Assembly: GCF_030035675.1 (NCBI RefSeq) | Contig: NC_084480.1 | Location: forward strand, 22,835,263-22,899,262 | Length of the DNA stretch: 64,000 nt | Origin: Rhineura floridana | Taxonomy: Eukaryota; Chordata; Lepidosauria; Squamata; Rhineuridae | Reading direction: 5' to 3' | Shown here: one piece after another, positions 34,136 to 45,099 of the stretch | Layout: each line of letters starts with the position of its first letter | Position numbering within the stretch: position 1 is the stretch's first letter | Position numbers and translations under genes: made by a program | Notes under the pieces: generated by a model | Seen by the model: the letters and a program-made list of their open reading frames with translations, nothing else | What the model was told of the DNA's origin: nothing | Databases searched by the model: none

Positions 34136-34379
34136 AAAGAAACCCCTTCCAGGCATTTTTGTCTCATGCTCCCCATCGAATAATCCCCCTTAGTCCATAA
34201 ACCCAAATCTGTTCTCATCACCCACTGACTCAAAGGGTTGAAATTACTCTTGGTTTTCCACCTCTGGAAGGCAGCTTTTTTAAAAAAATAAATAAAAATC
34301 CACCCCACTTTTGGAAGCCCTGCCAGATTTGATTTTTTTATTTTATTCTTTTTACAGACAACTAGTAAATATTTCAGGC

Positions 34380-35060
34380 TTTTCAAACATTTTCATGATC
34401 CAGGGATTAAAGATCATTCGGCTTTATTTAAACCCTTAAAAAAACCTCCCATTTACAATTAAACAAGAGGTGGCAGGAGAAATCCCCAACTCTCTTCCTT
34501 GCAGTGGGAAATAAAATTACTGAGAAAGGAAAAAACAGCAAAGGCAGTGGGGCATGCATTATTTACAACAACACACTTTGGGGGACTGTTTACAAGTGGC
34601 ACAATCTAGTCAATGTTAAGTACTTTCAAGTCCTCAGCAGAAAAATATATTTCCCCATGATTCCACTCACAGTAAGATCTACATGCAGGAAGGAGGTAAA
34701 TATTGCTCATTGACATTTACCCTCTATTTTTATGAAGTGTGTGCATTGAGGGGCTCTTTCTTTCTCTGCAAAGATCTTCACCAATCATTCATACCTCATC
34801 TAAACAAATGAGGCTCTCTCAGTTTAGTTCATTGACAGAAAAACATGGGCATTGTTAAGGACTTGGCTTGCTACACTACACACGTAGGTCCTTTTGTTCC
34901 ACATTAATTGTTGCTTGCATCGTAGTTGAACTTCTGCCGGATCTCTGTGCAATTTATAACTCTGGGAGGCGAGGATTCTAAATCTTGCAGGGAGCCTACT
35001 CAAGGACAGCAAGAACTTCAGCCCCCAACATGGGGATAGCTTCAGGAACGGCTCCTTCCT
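34380..35060. promoter_or_regulatory. Repeat-poor stretch in RAX intron 2
   Basis: Unique-looking intronic DNA between a Bov-B fragment and a family K repeat. Parts such as 34720-34860 have no resemblance to the other repeats here. A possible intronic regulatory element; no direct evidence. Confidence 0.25.
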
Positions 35061-35089
35061 GTTTTCCCCTAGAGTGGTCACTCATGCAT

Positions 35090-35375
35090 CACCGCAAGAG
35101 AGGACAAAAGAAGACACAGATTTCCATAACATTTGCATGTGCTAATGTACATGTGTAGAGGCATGTTTAGAAATAATTACTATAATTTAAATGCAGTAGA
35201 ATGCATCTCACTATGGTGGAGAAGACTGTGAGTAGGTGACCAGTGTGCCTGCTCAATCTGTTGTCCACGGGCTAACTGCTGATGGAGCAACTTCAAGGCC
35301 CTTCCTTTTCTTTGTTCTGAACCTAGACTGAGCAGCCCTTCAGATAGAGGACTGTAAAATAGGGCACAGGGGTGT
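35090..35375. repeat. Family K repeat, partial, RAX intron 2
   Basis: Contains GCATCTCACTATGGTGG and AGATAGAGGACTGTAAAATA as in the 5463 copy. Confidence 0.5.
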
Positions 35376-35944
35376 ATCCAATTAATTTCTACCCAGTGTA
35401 GAAACACTGAAATCAATGGGCATGCCTCACTTAGGTCCATCACTTATAGTGGGTCTACTCTGAGTAGAACTGATTTACATACAAGTCCATGACCACCCTA
35501 CCCTCTTCTTTGTGCAATGTTAGCCATGTTGAGTGTAGTGTAGTTATTCATGACTTTAGCTGAAATGAGAACAAGTGACAGAGGAGGGGCAGCACCACAG
35601 TGAAAAAACACAAGGAGAGAGCCCCATATGTGTTGCAATGCATACATGGTGTTACTGCATATAAACAAGGCCGGCCCTACCATTATGGCAAGTGAAGTGG
35701 CCACTTTGGATGATGGATGCTAGGGAATGGGGAGTGACAATGAGATGATGGGAGACAGAGCTCTGTGTGCCACACAGCCTTCTCTGTGCCCCCTAAACTA
35801 GCCTTCTGCCCTCAGGTGTGGTGAAGGGAACTGTCCTATCACCAGCAATAAAGTAAGATTCAGCTGCTAGTCTGGTTCACTTCTGAACATGTGGAGAGGG
35901 GGAATATTGCTCTTCATCTTGAGCCAGTGCTGAGTGATTAGCTC

Positions 35945-36365
35945 CAAGTAAGGATGGAGGAGAAATTAGATTCAATTTGCATTTAAAGGTGAGCCTACCT
36001 GATTTGCAATTTCCAAAACAATACGAGAGTTGAAACACAGCCAACCTTCGCAAATTGCATGTCACTGACTTTAGTGATGCAAGTAATGTGTACAAAAGTA
36101 CATTATACCAGGGGAGAGTGTTCATAAAAATGGATACATTCACTAAAATAACATACAAACATGCATTACTTTAGGGCAAATTGTGTGTTAAGCAGAATTG
36201 CATTCAAACATTTGTATATTAGGAGAAACTCACAAAAAGGCTGATGAATTTTCATGAGGACTTTTAAAAAAAGCAATCACAAAGTGGTGTGAATGCAGAG
36301 CACTGAACTTAAGATGGGGAAACTGAGGAACTGAGATAAACCAAAAATGACATTTCCCCTAGTTA
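35945..36365 (-). repeat. AT-rich repeat (family F), reverse, RAX intron 2
   Basis: AGGATGGAGGAGAAATTAGA to ATGACATTTCCCCTAG. Confidence 0.65.
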
Positions 36366-36872
36366 TCTTTCATCTTTTCTCCATGGCAGGTTCTATAGCT
36401 GCATCTGCATTCCACAAACCACTCAGTTTACAGCAGTGTCACTGAAGTCTTGTGAGCTGCCCTGAAGACTTAAGGTCTGTGGGCTTTAAACAATGAGAAC
36501 CACGTTGGACTGGAAAAGGTCTACACCGCAAACCTACTAGTAAATTCAAATGTATTTCCACACATCACACATTGCTGCAGAAATGCTGGAAAAATGAGAA
36601 ACAGTGAGAAACTGAAACTGCAGAATTGCCCATCCTGCGTTAAGCAGGGGCTTGGACATGATGGCCTTATAGGCTTCACCCAACTCTACTATTCTGTTTT
36701 TCTATGATTCATCCCTGGCTCAATGGGCACATAAGGGATGTGCATGCAAGGCATCTACCTCCAAGTCAGCCAAGGGTGTGCCTCGCAGGACTTTGGTGTG
36801 CACAAAAGCCCCGATGTAGCAGCGCCACCTCTTATCCTGGCAATGGAAACATGCCTTGCAGACTCTTGTGCA

Positions 36873-37263
36873 CAGTAGTGTACTGGCAAATACAGAAGTG
36901 CAAGGTTCCTTCATGTTAGTTACAGCCACGCCCCTCCCTTTTTTGCTGTGATGTTGAGAACCTTGTTCATGCCTTCTCCGACAACAGAGGTCCCTAGGAG
37001 CCAATAAGCTTGAAGGAGGAGTGTGTTAGCTACTGAGAAGAGTCTTCTCAGCAGCTGACTCACCTCCTTTCACTCTGATTGGCTCCAATCAGCAGGAAAG
37101 GACAAGGAAGTATGTTAGAAGACTCTTCTCAGTGGCTAACACACTCCCCTTTCATGCTGATTAGCTTGCAGGATGCTGGAGACACAGGGAACCTGCTGGG
37201 ACACTGCTCCCCCAAAAGTAAGGGATCTAAGACCTTCTGAGACCTTGGATGACTACATCCCTG
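36873..37263 (-). mobile_element. hAT-like element, family A, copy 4
   Basis: Reverse copy with the same internal hairpin segments. Flanks CTTGTGCA and CTTACTCA agree at 6 of 8 bases, consistent with an older 8-bp duplication. In RAX intron 2. Confidence 0.75.
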
Positions 37264-37449
37264 CTTACTCAGTGGGATTACAATTTGAATTTCATAGAAT
37301 TCTATAGAATTCATATTTTAAGTGTTTTTCACAGACACATTGTGGACCACATGAATGAAGCTCATGGACTAGTGGTGGTCCACAGACCACAGTTTGGGAA
37401 CCCCTGCTCTATAGGATAAATGAAGGGCATGAAAAAGGTGACTGTCTGG

Positions 37450-37890
37450 GGTAGAGATGAAAGGATCTGTCAATTTCAGTTCTCTCGGTTTCCCATTTTT
37501 CCAATCTTAAATTTGGTTCTCCACATTTCTGCAGCAATGTGCATTTTTTTAATCCTTATGAACATTCTCCAGCACTTTAGTGACAAGTTCTCCTAATAAA
37601 CACATTTTCATATGCAGTTTTGACTAATGTACACATTTTTGCAAGCAATTTCTCCTAACAGAATGCATTTTTGTCTGTTATTTTCACTAATATACTAATT
37701 TTATGCACACTTTCCCCTAATATATACATTTTTGTAACCACTGCTTGGTTGGAGAACTTCATTGCAAAATTCAGTTAAGTGCAAATTTCAAAGGATGGTA
37801 GTGTTTTGATTCTCATGTTGTTTTGGGAAGTCAGATTTGATAAATTTGGTTTTAATATGAACTGAATCAAACTTCTCCCCCATCCCTAGT
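37450..37890 (+). repeat. AT-rich repeat (family F), RAX intron 2
   Basis: Full-looking copy: AGAGATGAAAGGATCTGTCA to TTCTCCCCCATCCCTAG. Confidence 0.7.
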
Positions 37891-38639
37891 CTTTGGACAT
37901 TGTTGAATCCAAGGGTGCCATGTACACAGGGAGGAGGAAGACACTCTTGCTTCCCCCTCCCTCCCTACCCCCAGTGTTTCAGACCACATACTGTTATTCT
38001 TTAAGAGCATCCATATCCCTGACCAAGTCAATGGTTCTCTGTACTGAATGACTATTGTACTAAAGCGTTAAATAGACAAATGTGCATGTCAAAGGCACAA
38101 ATCCATCTGCTTAAGATAAAAGGAATGACCGTTTGACTTTTGTTAATAACATTGCTATAGTTGCAATAACAAAATTAAACAATAACAAAACCAAAATTAA
38201 ATGATCCTAAGCATGACTAGTAAAATGCACTGTTTTTTCTTTTCTTTTGCAACTTAATCTTGAATATATCCAAGAGCAAGGCCTTTAGTTTTGCTCTGAA
38301 TTTTTCCTTGCCACCCTCTAAATTGTCATTTTCTAGATTCAGCTATCTAATCTGCTTAATCGAGAGACCACCCGTCTGGAAATCTAGGAGAGCTGTTTCC
38401 AGTCAGGATAGGCAATACTGAGCTAGATGGACCAATGGTTTTCTCAGTATAAAGCAGCTGCCTACGCAGAATAGGATTTAAAGGTTTTTGTTTTATAGGG
38501 AGGGACACATTGATACTCAAGAATGAGTGGAGGGACAACCAATTAGGAGCACGGTAATGTTGACTGAAGCATCACTGGAAAGCTAGTGCTTGTTTAATGA
38601 AGCACTACCTTTCATGCAACGGGTGGTAGCGCTAAGGAT

Positions 38640-39130
38640 GTGGGAGGAGATGTAGATTGCACATGCCATCAGCACAATATTCAAAACATGGGGGGAAATA
38701 ACCAAATTTTCACGTATTTTGAAAAATTAGGTGAATAACACTAACCTAATTTTTTGGCTACATTTCTCCTTTGCTCTTGTGTCTACCTCTCTCTCCCTCA
38801 GAACTGTGGACGAATAAATAGGGAACTTCAATTTGTTTAAACACACATACATCAGTGTAATTGATTTCGCAAACGGTATGATCTACAAATCTCTCTCCCG
38901 CCCCCCGTGCTGGAGGTGGTATGAGTAGGAGGAACCTTAGTCAGAGGATCTGAAATTGAACACTAATAATTAGAGAGTGATTACAGTCTGAAATGTTAAA
39001 AAAGTAGATTAAGGAAAATCCCTTTACACACCATTTAGCATGTGTGCAAGACTGAAATTATCTCCTAGGGGAAAAATGGAGAGGAGAGCCGTTAAACTGG
39101 ATTAGCAAGCAAAGGCTGCTTTTGCTTGAG
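38640..39130. promoter_or_regulatory. Repeat-poor stretch in RAX intron 2 near exon 2
   Basis: Unique-looking sequence 0.2-0.7 kb from the exon 2 donor, with several homeodomain cores (TAATAATTAG at about 38964, GATTACAG, GGATTAGC at about 39099). Candidate intronic enhancer only. Confidence 0.3.
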
Positions 39131-39163
39131 GTCTCCTAAAATGAAGGAAGTGAGTAGAAGGTC

Positions 39164-39281
39164 CAGAGCTTGGAAAAGTTACTTTTTTAAAACTACAACT
39201 CCCATCAGCCCCAGCCAGCATGGCCACTGGATTGGGCTGATGGGAGATGTAGTTCAAAAAAAGTAACTTTTCCAAGCTCTG
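39164..39281. mobile_element. Palindromic MITE (family E), copy 2, next to RAX exon 2
   Basis: Same hairpin as copy 1; 118 bp. Its near end lies 59 nt beyond the RAX exon 2 donor. Target duplication not clear. Confidence 0.85.
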
Positions 39282-39340
39282 GGATTAACTGACCAAGATT
39301 TCACCAAGTGGTAGATTGGGAGGAAGAGAGACCTTCTTAC

Positions 39341-39582
39341 CTGGACTCTCACTTCGGGCAGGTTGACCTTCATAGCCAGCTCTTCTCGGCTGTAAACGTC
39401 AGGATAGTGGGATTTCTCAAAGGCTCGCTCAAGTTCATGTAGCTGGTAGGTGGTGAAGGTCGTCCGATTCCTCCGATGCTTCTTTTTGGGCTGGTCTTCA
39501 TCGGACAGTTTGCCGTCACCATTGTTGCAAGTGGGAAACTCTGGGCTCAAGCACTCCTCTGAGCCTTTGGAGCAGTAGGGAT
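39341..39582 (-). CDS. RAX: RAX exon 2: linker and first three quarters of the homeodomain
   Basis: Second coding exon, residues 104-184. The acceptor cttgcctctcag opens it with AT, which joins the G of exon 1 to make Asp104. A linker ([10 protein letters not shown], then an acidic stretch SDEDQPKKK) leads into the homeodomain, which starts near His139. The stretch [20 protein letters not shown] and the helix 2 region through NLPEVRVQ are almost identical to human RAX. The exon ends in phase 0 after homeodomain residue 46 at donor gtaagaagg, the 46/47 intron position typical of paired-class genes. A palindromic transposon lies only 59 nt into the following intron. Confidence 0.97.
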
Positions 39583-39654
39583 CTGAGAGGCAAGAAGGTG
39601 TGATTAGGCAAAGGGTTAGTCTACCAACACGTTAAGTCAGAATACATGGACTTA

Positions 39655-39745
39655 AGGCTGCAGTCCTATACAATTTACCTGGGAGTAAGTCCCACTGAAC
39701 TCGGTAGGACTTACTGTGGGGTAGGCATGCATTGGACTGGGCTGT
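39655..39745. repeat. Short palindromic repeat (family P), representative copy
   Basis: GCAGTCCTATACAATTTACC, GGGAGTAAGTCCCACTGAAC, then the inverted half. Similar 80-90 bp units occur near 3487, 17265, 19680, 21745, 35375, 43140, 48950, 49263, 49755, 55430, 55590 and 58760. A very abundant squamate palindromic element. Confidence 0.6.
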
Positions 39746-40710
39746 CAAGCTGATTTATTTTTATTTGTATTATTAAATTTATTAGCCGCCCTTTACCAGG
39801 CAGTCCCAGGGTGGGTCACAACAATATAAAATATTATTTATTTATTTTATTAAATTAATATCCCACCCTTCCTCCCAGAAGATGCCCAGGGCAACAAACA
39901 AAAACACTCTAAAACCTCTCAACAACAAGACTTGACAGCATATTAAAACAAAACATCTTGAAAAACATATTAAGACAAAACGGCTTTAAAAACACATTTA
40001 AAAAAGCTTTAAAAACATTTTAAAAAGCAAATGCATTCATACATACAAATACTTTATTAAACACATTATTTACACCAGCATGCTTAGCTGATCCTAAGCA
40101 CATTTGAATAAATGTAAGTATAGCATTGATTTCAACACAATTTGCTTCCAGATTTAATAAATCCAGACGTTGTGTTGTCCTATCTTTTGCATTGTAAATT
40201 CCTTTGAAAAAACACTGATTTGTATTCATCAGCATCATATAATCACATTTCTTAATTAGAGATGCCCTTGTATCCTTCTGTGTGTTCTTTCTTTTTCTTC
40301 TCTGTAGTTTTGACTTCATTGAAAAATAAACCCCCATGTTAAAAGCAACAACGCTGTTACCATTACTACTCCTGCCGCTTGTAGCCGTGCACCAGATCCT
40401 AAACAATCACATAGATGTGAATCCCACCAATTTCATTGCCTTGAAGTCAGCCTAGCTGTGATCTGAGCACACCTGCAGCCCAGTCCTGTACATGCTTACT
40501 CAGAATTTTTATTTTATTTTAAAATATTTCTATCCCACCCTTCTATCCTATAATAGGGCACTCAGGGTGGCTTACAAAAATAAAATCAAACACGTACATA
40601 ATAAAATTATAAACAGTAAAATCACAAAAACATTAAAATAAATTAAAATACATAAAATACAACAGTAAAATCACAAAAACATTAAAATAAATTAAAATAC
40701 ATAAAATACA

Positions 40711-40711
<1 letters not shown>

Positions 40712-40746
<35 letters not shown>
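40712..40746. repeat. (CA)n microsatellite
   Basis: About 17 CA units in RAX intron 1, at the end of a LINE-type tail. Confidence 0.95.
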
Positions 40747-40748
<2 letters not shown>

Positions 40749-41034
40749 GGAGTGGTACTAAAGGGACTACAAAGGTAAAATTTAACATGTAGAAGGCATA
40801 AAATCAGTGTCAGGCTCTACCTTCAGTCCCTCCCAAAGGCTCTCCAGAACAAGATCATTTTCAGAAGTCTCCGGAAAACCATCAGGGAGGGAACAGAGCT
40901 GACTTCTTGGGGTAGGGTATTCCAAAGCTTGGGGGCCACAGCTGAGAAAGCTCTTACGCTGAGCTCAGTTGTTTTGCGCCAAAAAGGATGCATAGTTATT
41001 ATCTGTATATTGTTAATGAGCTAATAATTTTCTA

Positions 41035-41259
41035 GAGAGCCAGTGTGGCGTAGTGGTTAGAGTGTTGGACTACGATCTGGGAGACCAGGGTTTGAATCCC
41101 CACACAGCCATGAAGCTCACTGGGTGACCTTGGGCCAGTCACTGCCTCTCGTCCTCAGAGGAAAGCAATGGTAAACCCCCTCTGAATACCGCTTACCATG
41201 AACACCCTATTCGTAGGGTCGCCATAAGTCGGATTCGACTTGAAGGCAGTCCATATCCA
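41035..41259 (+). mobile_element. Sauria SINE in RAX intron 1, with target duplication
   Basis: Well preserved: head GAGCCAGTGTGGCGTAGTGG, middle GAAGCTCACTGGGTGACC, tail GTCGCCATAAGTCGGATTCG. Flanked by TAATAATTTTCTA (41022-41034, 41260-41272). Confidence 0.92.
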
Positions 41260-41599
41260 TAATAATTTTCTATTGAAATCTAAAGGAATTGCTGCTGATT
41301 CACACAACCACTCACCACGGCTAGATCCCAATGTTTTCCCACTGCACTGAACCATAAACATGGTGAACGGGGCCATCTCAACCACTCTCCACTACTATAT
41401 AAATTGCTTTTTTTCCCCAACACTGATCACCCACAGTAGAAAGATTTGAGATTGCGTCTTGTTAGATTAGACCAAGGTCTGTCTAAGCCAGCATTCCTGC
41501 TGTTTCCCATGGTGGTCTGCCAGATGCTCACAAACAGGGCATGATTCACATGACACAACTGCAATGTGGTCTCGCAAAAGTGATTTCATTTTGATGTGC

Positions 41600-42290
41600 T
41601 GGTGAACATAAGAACCTCCAGTACAATCAGACCAGAGGCCTATCTAGTCCAGCAGTCTGTTCTCACAGTGAACAACCAGATGCCTTTGGGAATCCCACAA
41701 GCAAGCCCTGGGTAGAGCAGCACTCCCCTCACTTGTGATTACCAGCAACTGGTGTTCAGAAGTACGCTCCTTCTGACAGGGGAAGTACAACCATTGTGAG
41801 AAGCCACAGATACCCTTATCCTCCATGAATTTGCCTAATCTGCTTTAGAGTCATCCAGGTGGGTGGCCATCACTCCATCTTTTGGGACCAAATTCCACAG
41901 CTTTGCTATGCATTGCATGACAAAGTATCTGCCTTGAATCTTCCAACATTCAGCTTCATTGGACAGCCCCAGATTCTCGGATTATGAGAAAGGGAGCAAA
42001 ACCTCTCTTTATGCATTTTCTCCACACTCCACACTCCATCTTTTGGGACCAAATTCCAATGTTATACATTATACATTATACATTATACATTATACATTAT
42101 GTTATGCATAATGTTATACATCTCTGTCATGGTCCCTCACTAACTTAGTGCCTTTAAAAAATGCCCCAAATAAGCTAAAATACCCCCAAATCTTCCATCA
42201 TAGGGGAGTTGCTCTACCCCCTTGATCATCTTGGTCCGGATCAATGGGCCTTTTTTCTGAACCTTTTCAAGATCTTCAATAGCCTATTTA
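41600..42290 (-). mobile_element. CR1-like LINE, reverse, in RAX intron 1
   Basis: Extends from GAACATAAGAACCTCCAGT through TCCATGAATTTGCCTAATCT and ATTCAGCTTCATTGGACAGC to CCCCTTGATCATCTTGG. Interrupted by a local duplication and the TTATACA minisatellite (42058-42118). Confidence 0.75.
42058..42118. repeat. TTATACA-type minisatellite
   Basis: About five ATTATAC-type units and degenerate extras. The preceding 42028-42058 repeats part of 41871-41895 (CCATCTTTTGGGACC), a local duplication. Confidence 0.85.
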
Positions 42291-42779
42291 CTTAATTATT
42301 ACATTCATAACACACCTTTCCTCCAAGGAGCTCAAGGTGGTATACAAACATGGTTTGCCTCCTCCCAATTTCACCCTCATAGCAACCTTGTGAGGTAGGT
42401 TAGGCTGCGAGACCAAGAATCCCCAGTGAGCTTCATGGATGAGTGGGGAACCCTGCTCTCCCAGGTCCCAGTCCAACACTCTAGCCAGCACACCACACAG
42501 GCTCTTGAGGCGGAGTGACCAGGACAGTACATAGTGGTCCAAGTGTGGTCTCACCAACTCAGCACTACCTGACAAGAGCCGAGGTGGCAGGGAGGAAGAG
42601 ACGGCTGTCTCCCTTCATTTGAATGAGCAGTTAAAATGGAGAGGTCACATAGGTGTAGCTATCCACCGGCCTCTTACTACTGATCTGTTCTATGCACTTT
42701 GATGGATGGATATGAGCGTGTGGGTGGCAACCCCAGATGAGATGCAAATGTGAGGCATGCAGAACCAGACAGTCTCTTT

Positions 42780-42950
42780 CTCAGGGGAAGAGCCATCGCT
42801 CGCTGGTACAGCATCTGCCTTGCCATTTCTGGCATCTCCAGGTAGGGGTGGGACTCCCAGAGGGTCGCTGCCAGTCAGTGTAGACAACACTGAGCTAGAT
42901 GGACCGATGGTCTGACTCAGTATAAGAGAGCTGCCTCTATTCCTAAGTGC
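42780..42950 (+). mobile_element. tRNA-derived SINE (family M), RAX intron 1
   Basis: CTGGCATCTCCAGGTAGGGG, GCTGCCAGTCAGTGTAGACA, CTAGATGGACCGATGGTCTG; the head is degraded. Confidence 0.75.
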
Positions 42951-43796
42951 CAAGGCTATTTCGGAAATGGCAATGGTGTCCTTAGCACAGAAGCAAGTTC
43001 TGCGGAAAGCACTTGCTTTCAAGAAGATGCCTTTGGAATGTGAATCTCTCCACAGCATCTGGTCCCCGACACGTGTGCTTCAGAGTTTAATGCCACTGTT
43101 ATGAATGGTGCCTACAGCCAAGTTAACAGCTCAGGCAGGTTTAACTGGGAGTCCCGTTAACTTCAGTGGGACATACTCCCAAAGGCATGTGTCAGTGTGC
43201 TTGCTGTCTGAGAATTTGTCATGTTTTACTGCGGGAGACGTTCTTTCTTTTCTTCTCTGTAAGGGAGTGCCTTAAAGGCCACAGTGCCTGGCCTTGCCTA
43301 AAGTGACACCGTTTTAAGTCCTGCAGCATTGCTTGTTAAAGCAGCCCACAAACACACTTGGGAGGTTGCCTGGAGAGCTGCTGACAGTCCGTGTCTCCAA
43401 TACTGGCCTAGATGGACCAATGGTCAAACTCTGCGGAAGGCAGCTTCCTGTGTCCCCAATTTCTCTCTTTTAGTTTCTAAAGAGTTGGGGACATTAGAGG
43501 GGGCTTGGCAGGTCTGTCTGATGATGATGGAGGTGTCTTCCCACCCCCAAAATCCCTGAGTCTTAAAAAAACAAATTCCTCCTCTTCTTCCTCACTTATT
43601 CTGCTTTTGACCTAAGAGCTGCTGAGATTCCAAACAGATCCCCTCCAATGGTCCAACCGAGAAACATGCTTGCAGCACCTAATTTTAAAGGTGTCCTTTG
43701 AAAAATGCCCCGCTCCACTCTGAATGAAGCCCTTATAACTTGCTCCCAAAGTGGAGGGAGATTATTATTATTATTATTATTACTAACCGGGCTACT

Positions 43797-43832
43797 AACC
43801 CACCCCACCCCACCCCACCCCACCCCACCCCG
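43797..43832. repeat. (CCCCA)n tandem repeat
   Basis: About seven CCCCA units in RAX intron 1, 130 bp from the exon 1 donor. An ATT microsatellite lies close by at 43762-43782. Confidence 0.92.
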
Positions 43833-43859
43833 TTAAAGACGAAGCGAAGGAACCAGAGC

Positions 43860-44990
43860 ATCTACAGCTGGATGTAAAAGGTGCTTCGACGGCCTTCTCC
43901 GGGAAGTGGGCCTAGGGCGAGGGAAGAGTCCCTGAGCTGACGTCCCCTCCTGCCTCACCTCCGAAGCGCTCTTCCGTGGGGCCTTCCGGCTCCCGCCCAG
44001 GCAATCCTTGAGGCTGCTCGGCTGGCATTTTGGAGAAGCAATCCCGGGGGCTCCTCTTCTCCGCCTCTTTCACAGGCGTGGCCCCGCCGCCGGCATCGTG
44101 GGCTTGGAAGCTGCCCAAGAGGGGGGCCTCTTTGGTAAATCCCAAAATGGCTTCGATGCTATGGAGCCTGGAGGGATTACCTCCCCCGCCGGGGCTCCTG
44201 ACCGAGTGGCCAGCGAGGGAGAAGCCGCCGTCGGTCATGCTCAGAAGGGCGCCTTGCTGCAGGTGCATGGAGGTCGCCTGAAGGTGGCTCCGGGGCGGAA
44301 GACGGCCCTGGATCCTCCCGCAAGCCTCCCCTATGCCATTCAGGCGCGAGGCGCCTCTGCCACGGCCCCGTCCAACAAGAGAGCGCGCCTGCGGGCCCTT
44401 CTGCCTCTTCCCCCGACGGCAGGCAGGATTCGCCCCGCGCAGCAGCCCACGCCGAGCTCGGGATCTCCTGGTGTCAGAGGGCGGGAGCAGCTGGCGGCGA
44501 GAGCTCGTTGAGTCCAAGCACCTCCCTGCCCGTCTCCGTCGAGGCGACCCTGCTGGGTTATCCTCGAAGAGCTGGCCAGGATCAAAGGCCAGGATAAGGC
44601 TGGCGAGAGCGAAGAGCTCTCACCCGGGGAGCGAGAGCAGCAGCAGCCCGGCCTGGAAGAGGCTTGGTGGTGCTTCCCGACCTCGTCGCTGGAGCTCAGC
44701 TCCTGAAGGCAGCCGGCTGGCGGGGGCGTTGTGCGACGTGGGGGCTGGAGGCACCTGGGTTAATGGGGGGCTCCCCCCTCGCCTCAAGCTCCTCCCCCTC
44801 GCTCTAGGAGCCGAGGGAAGGGACGGCCCTTCGAGGAAAATGACCAGCTGGGATTCAGCGGCGAAAGTGAACATGCGGTCGTCGGGGGGAGCTGGGGGGG
44901 GAGGGCATGGGGATCGGGGGGGTGGGTTTGGTGGTGCGTACCAAGGGGATGGTGGAGGAGGCAGCGACTGGCCCCGATTCAGAGCCGATT
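43860..44990. promoter_or_regulatory. RAX: CpG-rich island covering RAX exon 1 and probable promoter
   Basis: By eye this is the longest GC- and CpG-dense stretch of the window. It covers RAX exon 1 and about 700 bp upstream of its start codon. No TATA box was found at a plausible place, so a CpG-island promoter with dispersed start sites is the best guess. CpG counts were not computed. Confidence 0.75.
43959..44268 (-). CDS. RAX: Retina and anterior neural fold homeobox protein RAX, exon 1
   Basis: First coding exon of RAX, a nuclear paired-like homeodomain transcription factor for the eye field, retinal progenitors and forebrain. It encodes residues 1-103 plus one base. The start MHLQQG at 44268 aligns with human MHLPGC, and the second Met (residue 11, MTDGGFSLAGH) matches human MADGSFSLAGH. 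The octapeptide-type repressor motif HSIEAILGF is at residues 36-44. The exon ends in phase 1 at 43959 before the donor gtgagg. Residues 45-103 are a weakly conserved Gly/Pro/Glu-rich linker. The frame stays open upstream without an ATG, so the start rests on homology. The ATG for Met1 has T at -3 while Met11 has A at -3, so Met11 could also be used. The exon sits in a CpG-rich island. Confidence 0.96.
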
Positions 44991-45099
44991 GAAGTTAAAG
45001 CAGACTTTTTTTTTAAGGAGAAAACTTGGTGTGTGTTTTTTAAGAGCCAGGTGAAAATAAACTGAGGGAGGAGAAGCAAAAAGTTCCAAGATAAGGAGT

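Larger units (their letters stand above)
32017..39340 (-). other. RAX: RAX intron 2
   Basis: About 7.3 kb, phase 0, splitting the homeodomain. It is rich in insertions: hAT-like copies at 32379-32741 and 36873-37263, a Bov-B fragment, AT-rich family F copies and the palindromic element at 39164-39281. Repeat-poor stretches lie at about 34380-35060 and 38640-39130. Confidence 0.9.
39583..43958 (-). other. RAX: RAX intron 1
   Basis: About 4.4 kb, phase 1, gtgagg to ctcag. It contains a CA microsatellite, a Sauria SINE, a CR1-like LINE with a small minisatellite, tRNA-derived SINEs and a CCCCA tandem run about 130 bp from the exon 1 donor. No coding signal seen. Confidence 0.9.

Noticed and set aside
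42058-42118. Regular spaced repeats resembling a small CRISPR-like array
   Set aside because: Direct head-to-tail minisatellite without spacers, in a vertebrate intron.
43797-43832. CCCCA run as a possible telomere-like repeat
   Set aside because: Does not match the vertebrate TTAGGG/CCCTAA unit; a simple intronic tandem repeat.
44269-44517. In-frame N-terminal extension of RAX
   Set aside because: The frame is open but has no ATG upstream of 44268, and the encoded Arg-rich peptide has no counterpart in RAX.
44333-44992. 219-codon plus-strand open frame over RAX exon 1 and promoter
   Set aside because: Composition effect of the GC-rich island, antisense to RAX; low-complexity Arg/Gly/Ser/Pro peptide without a domain.
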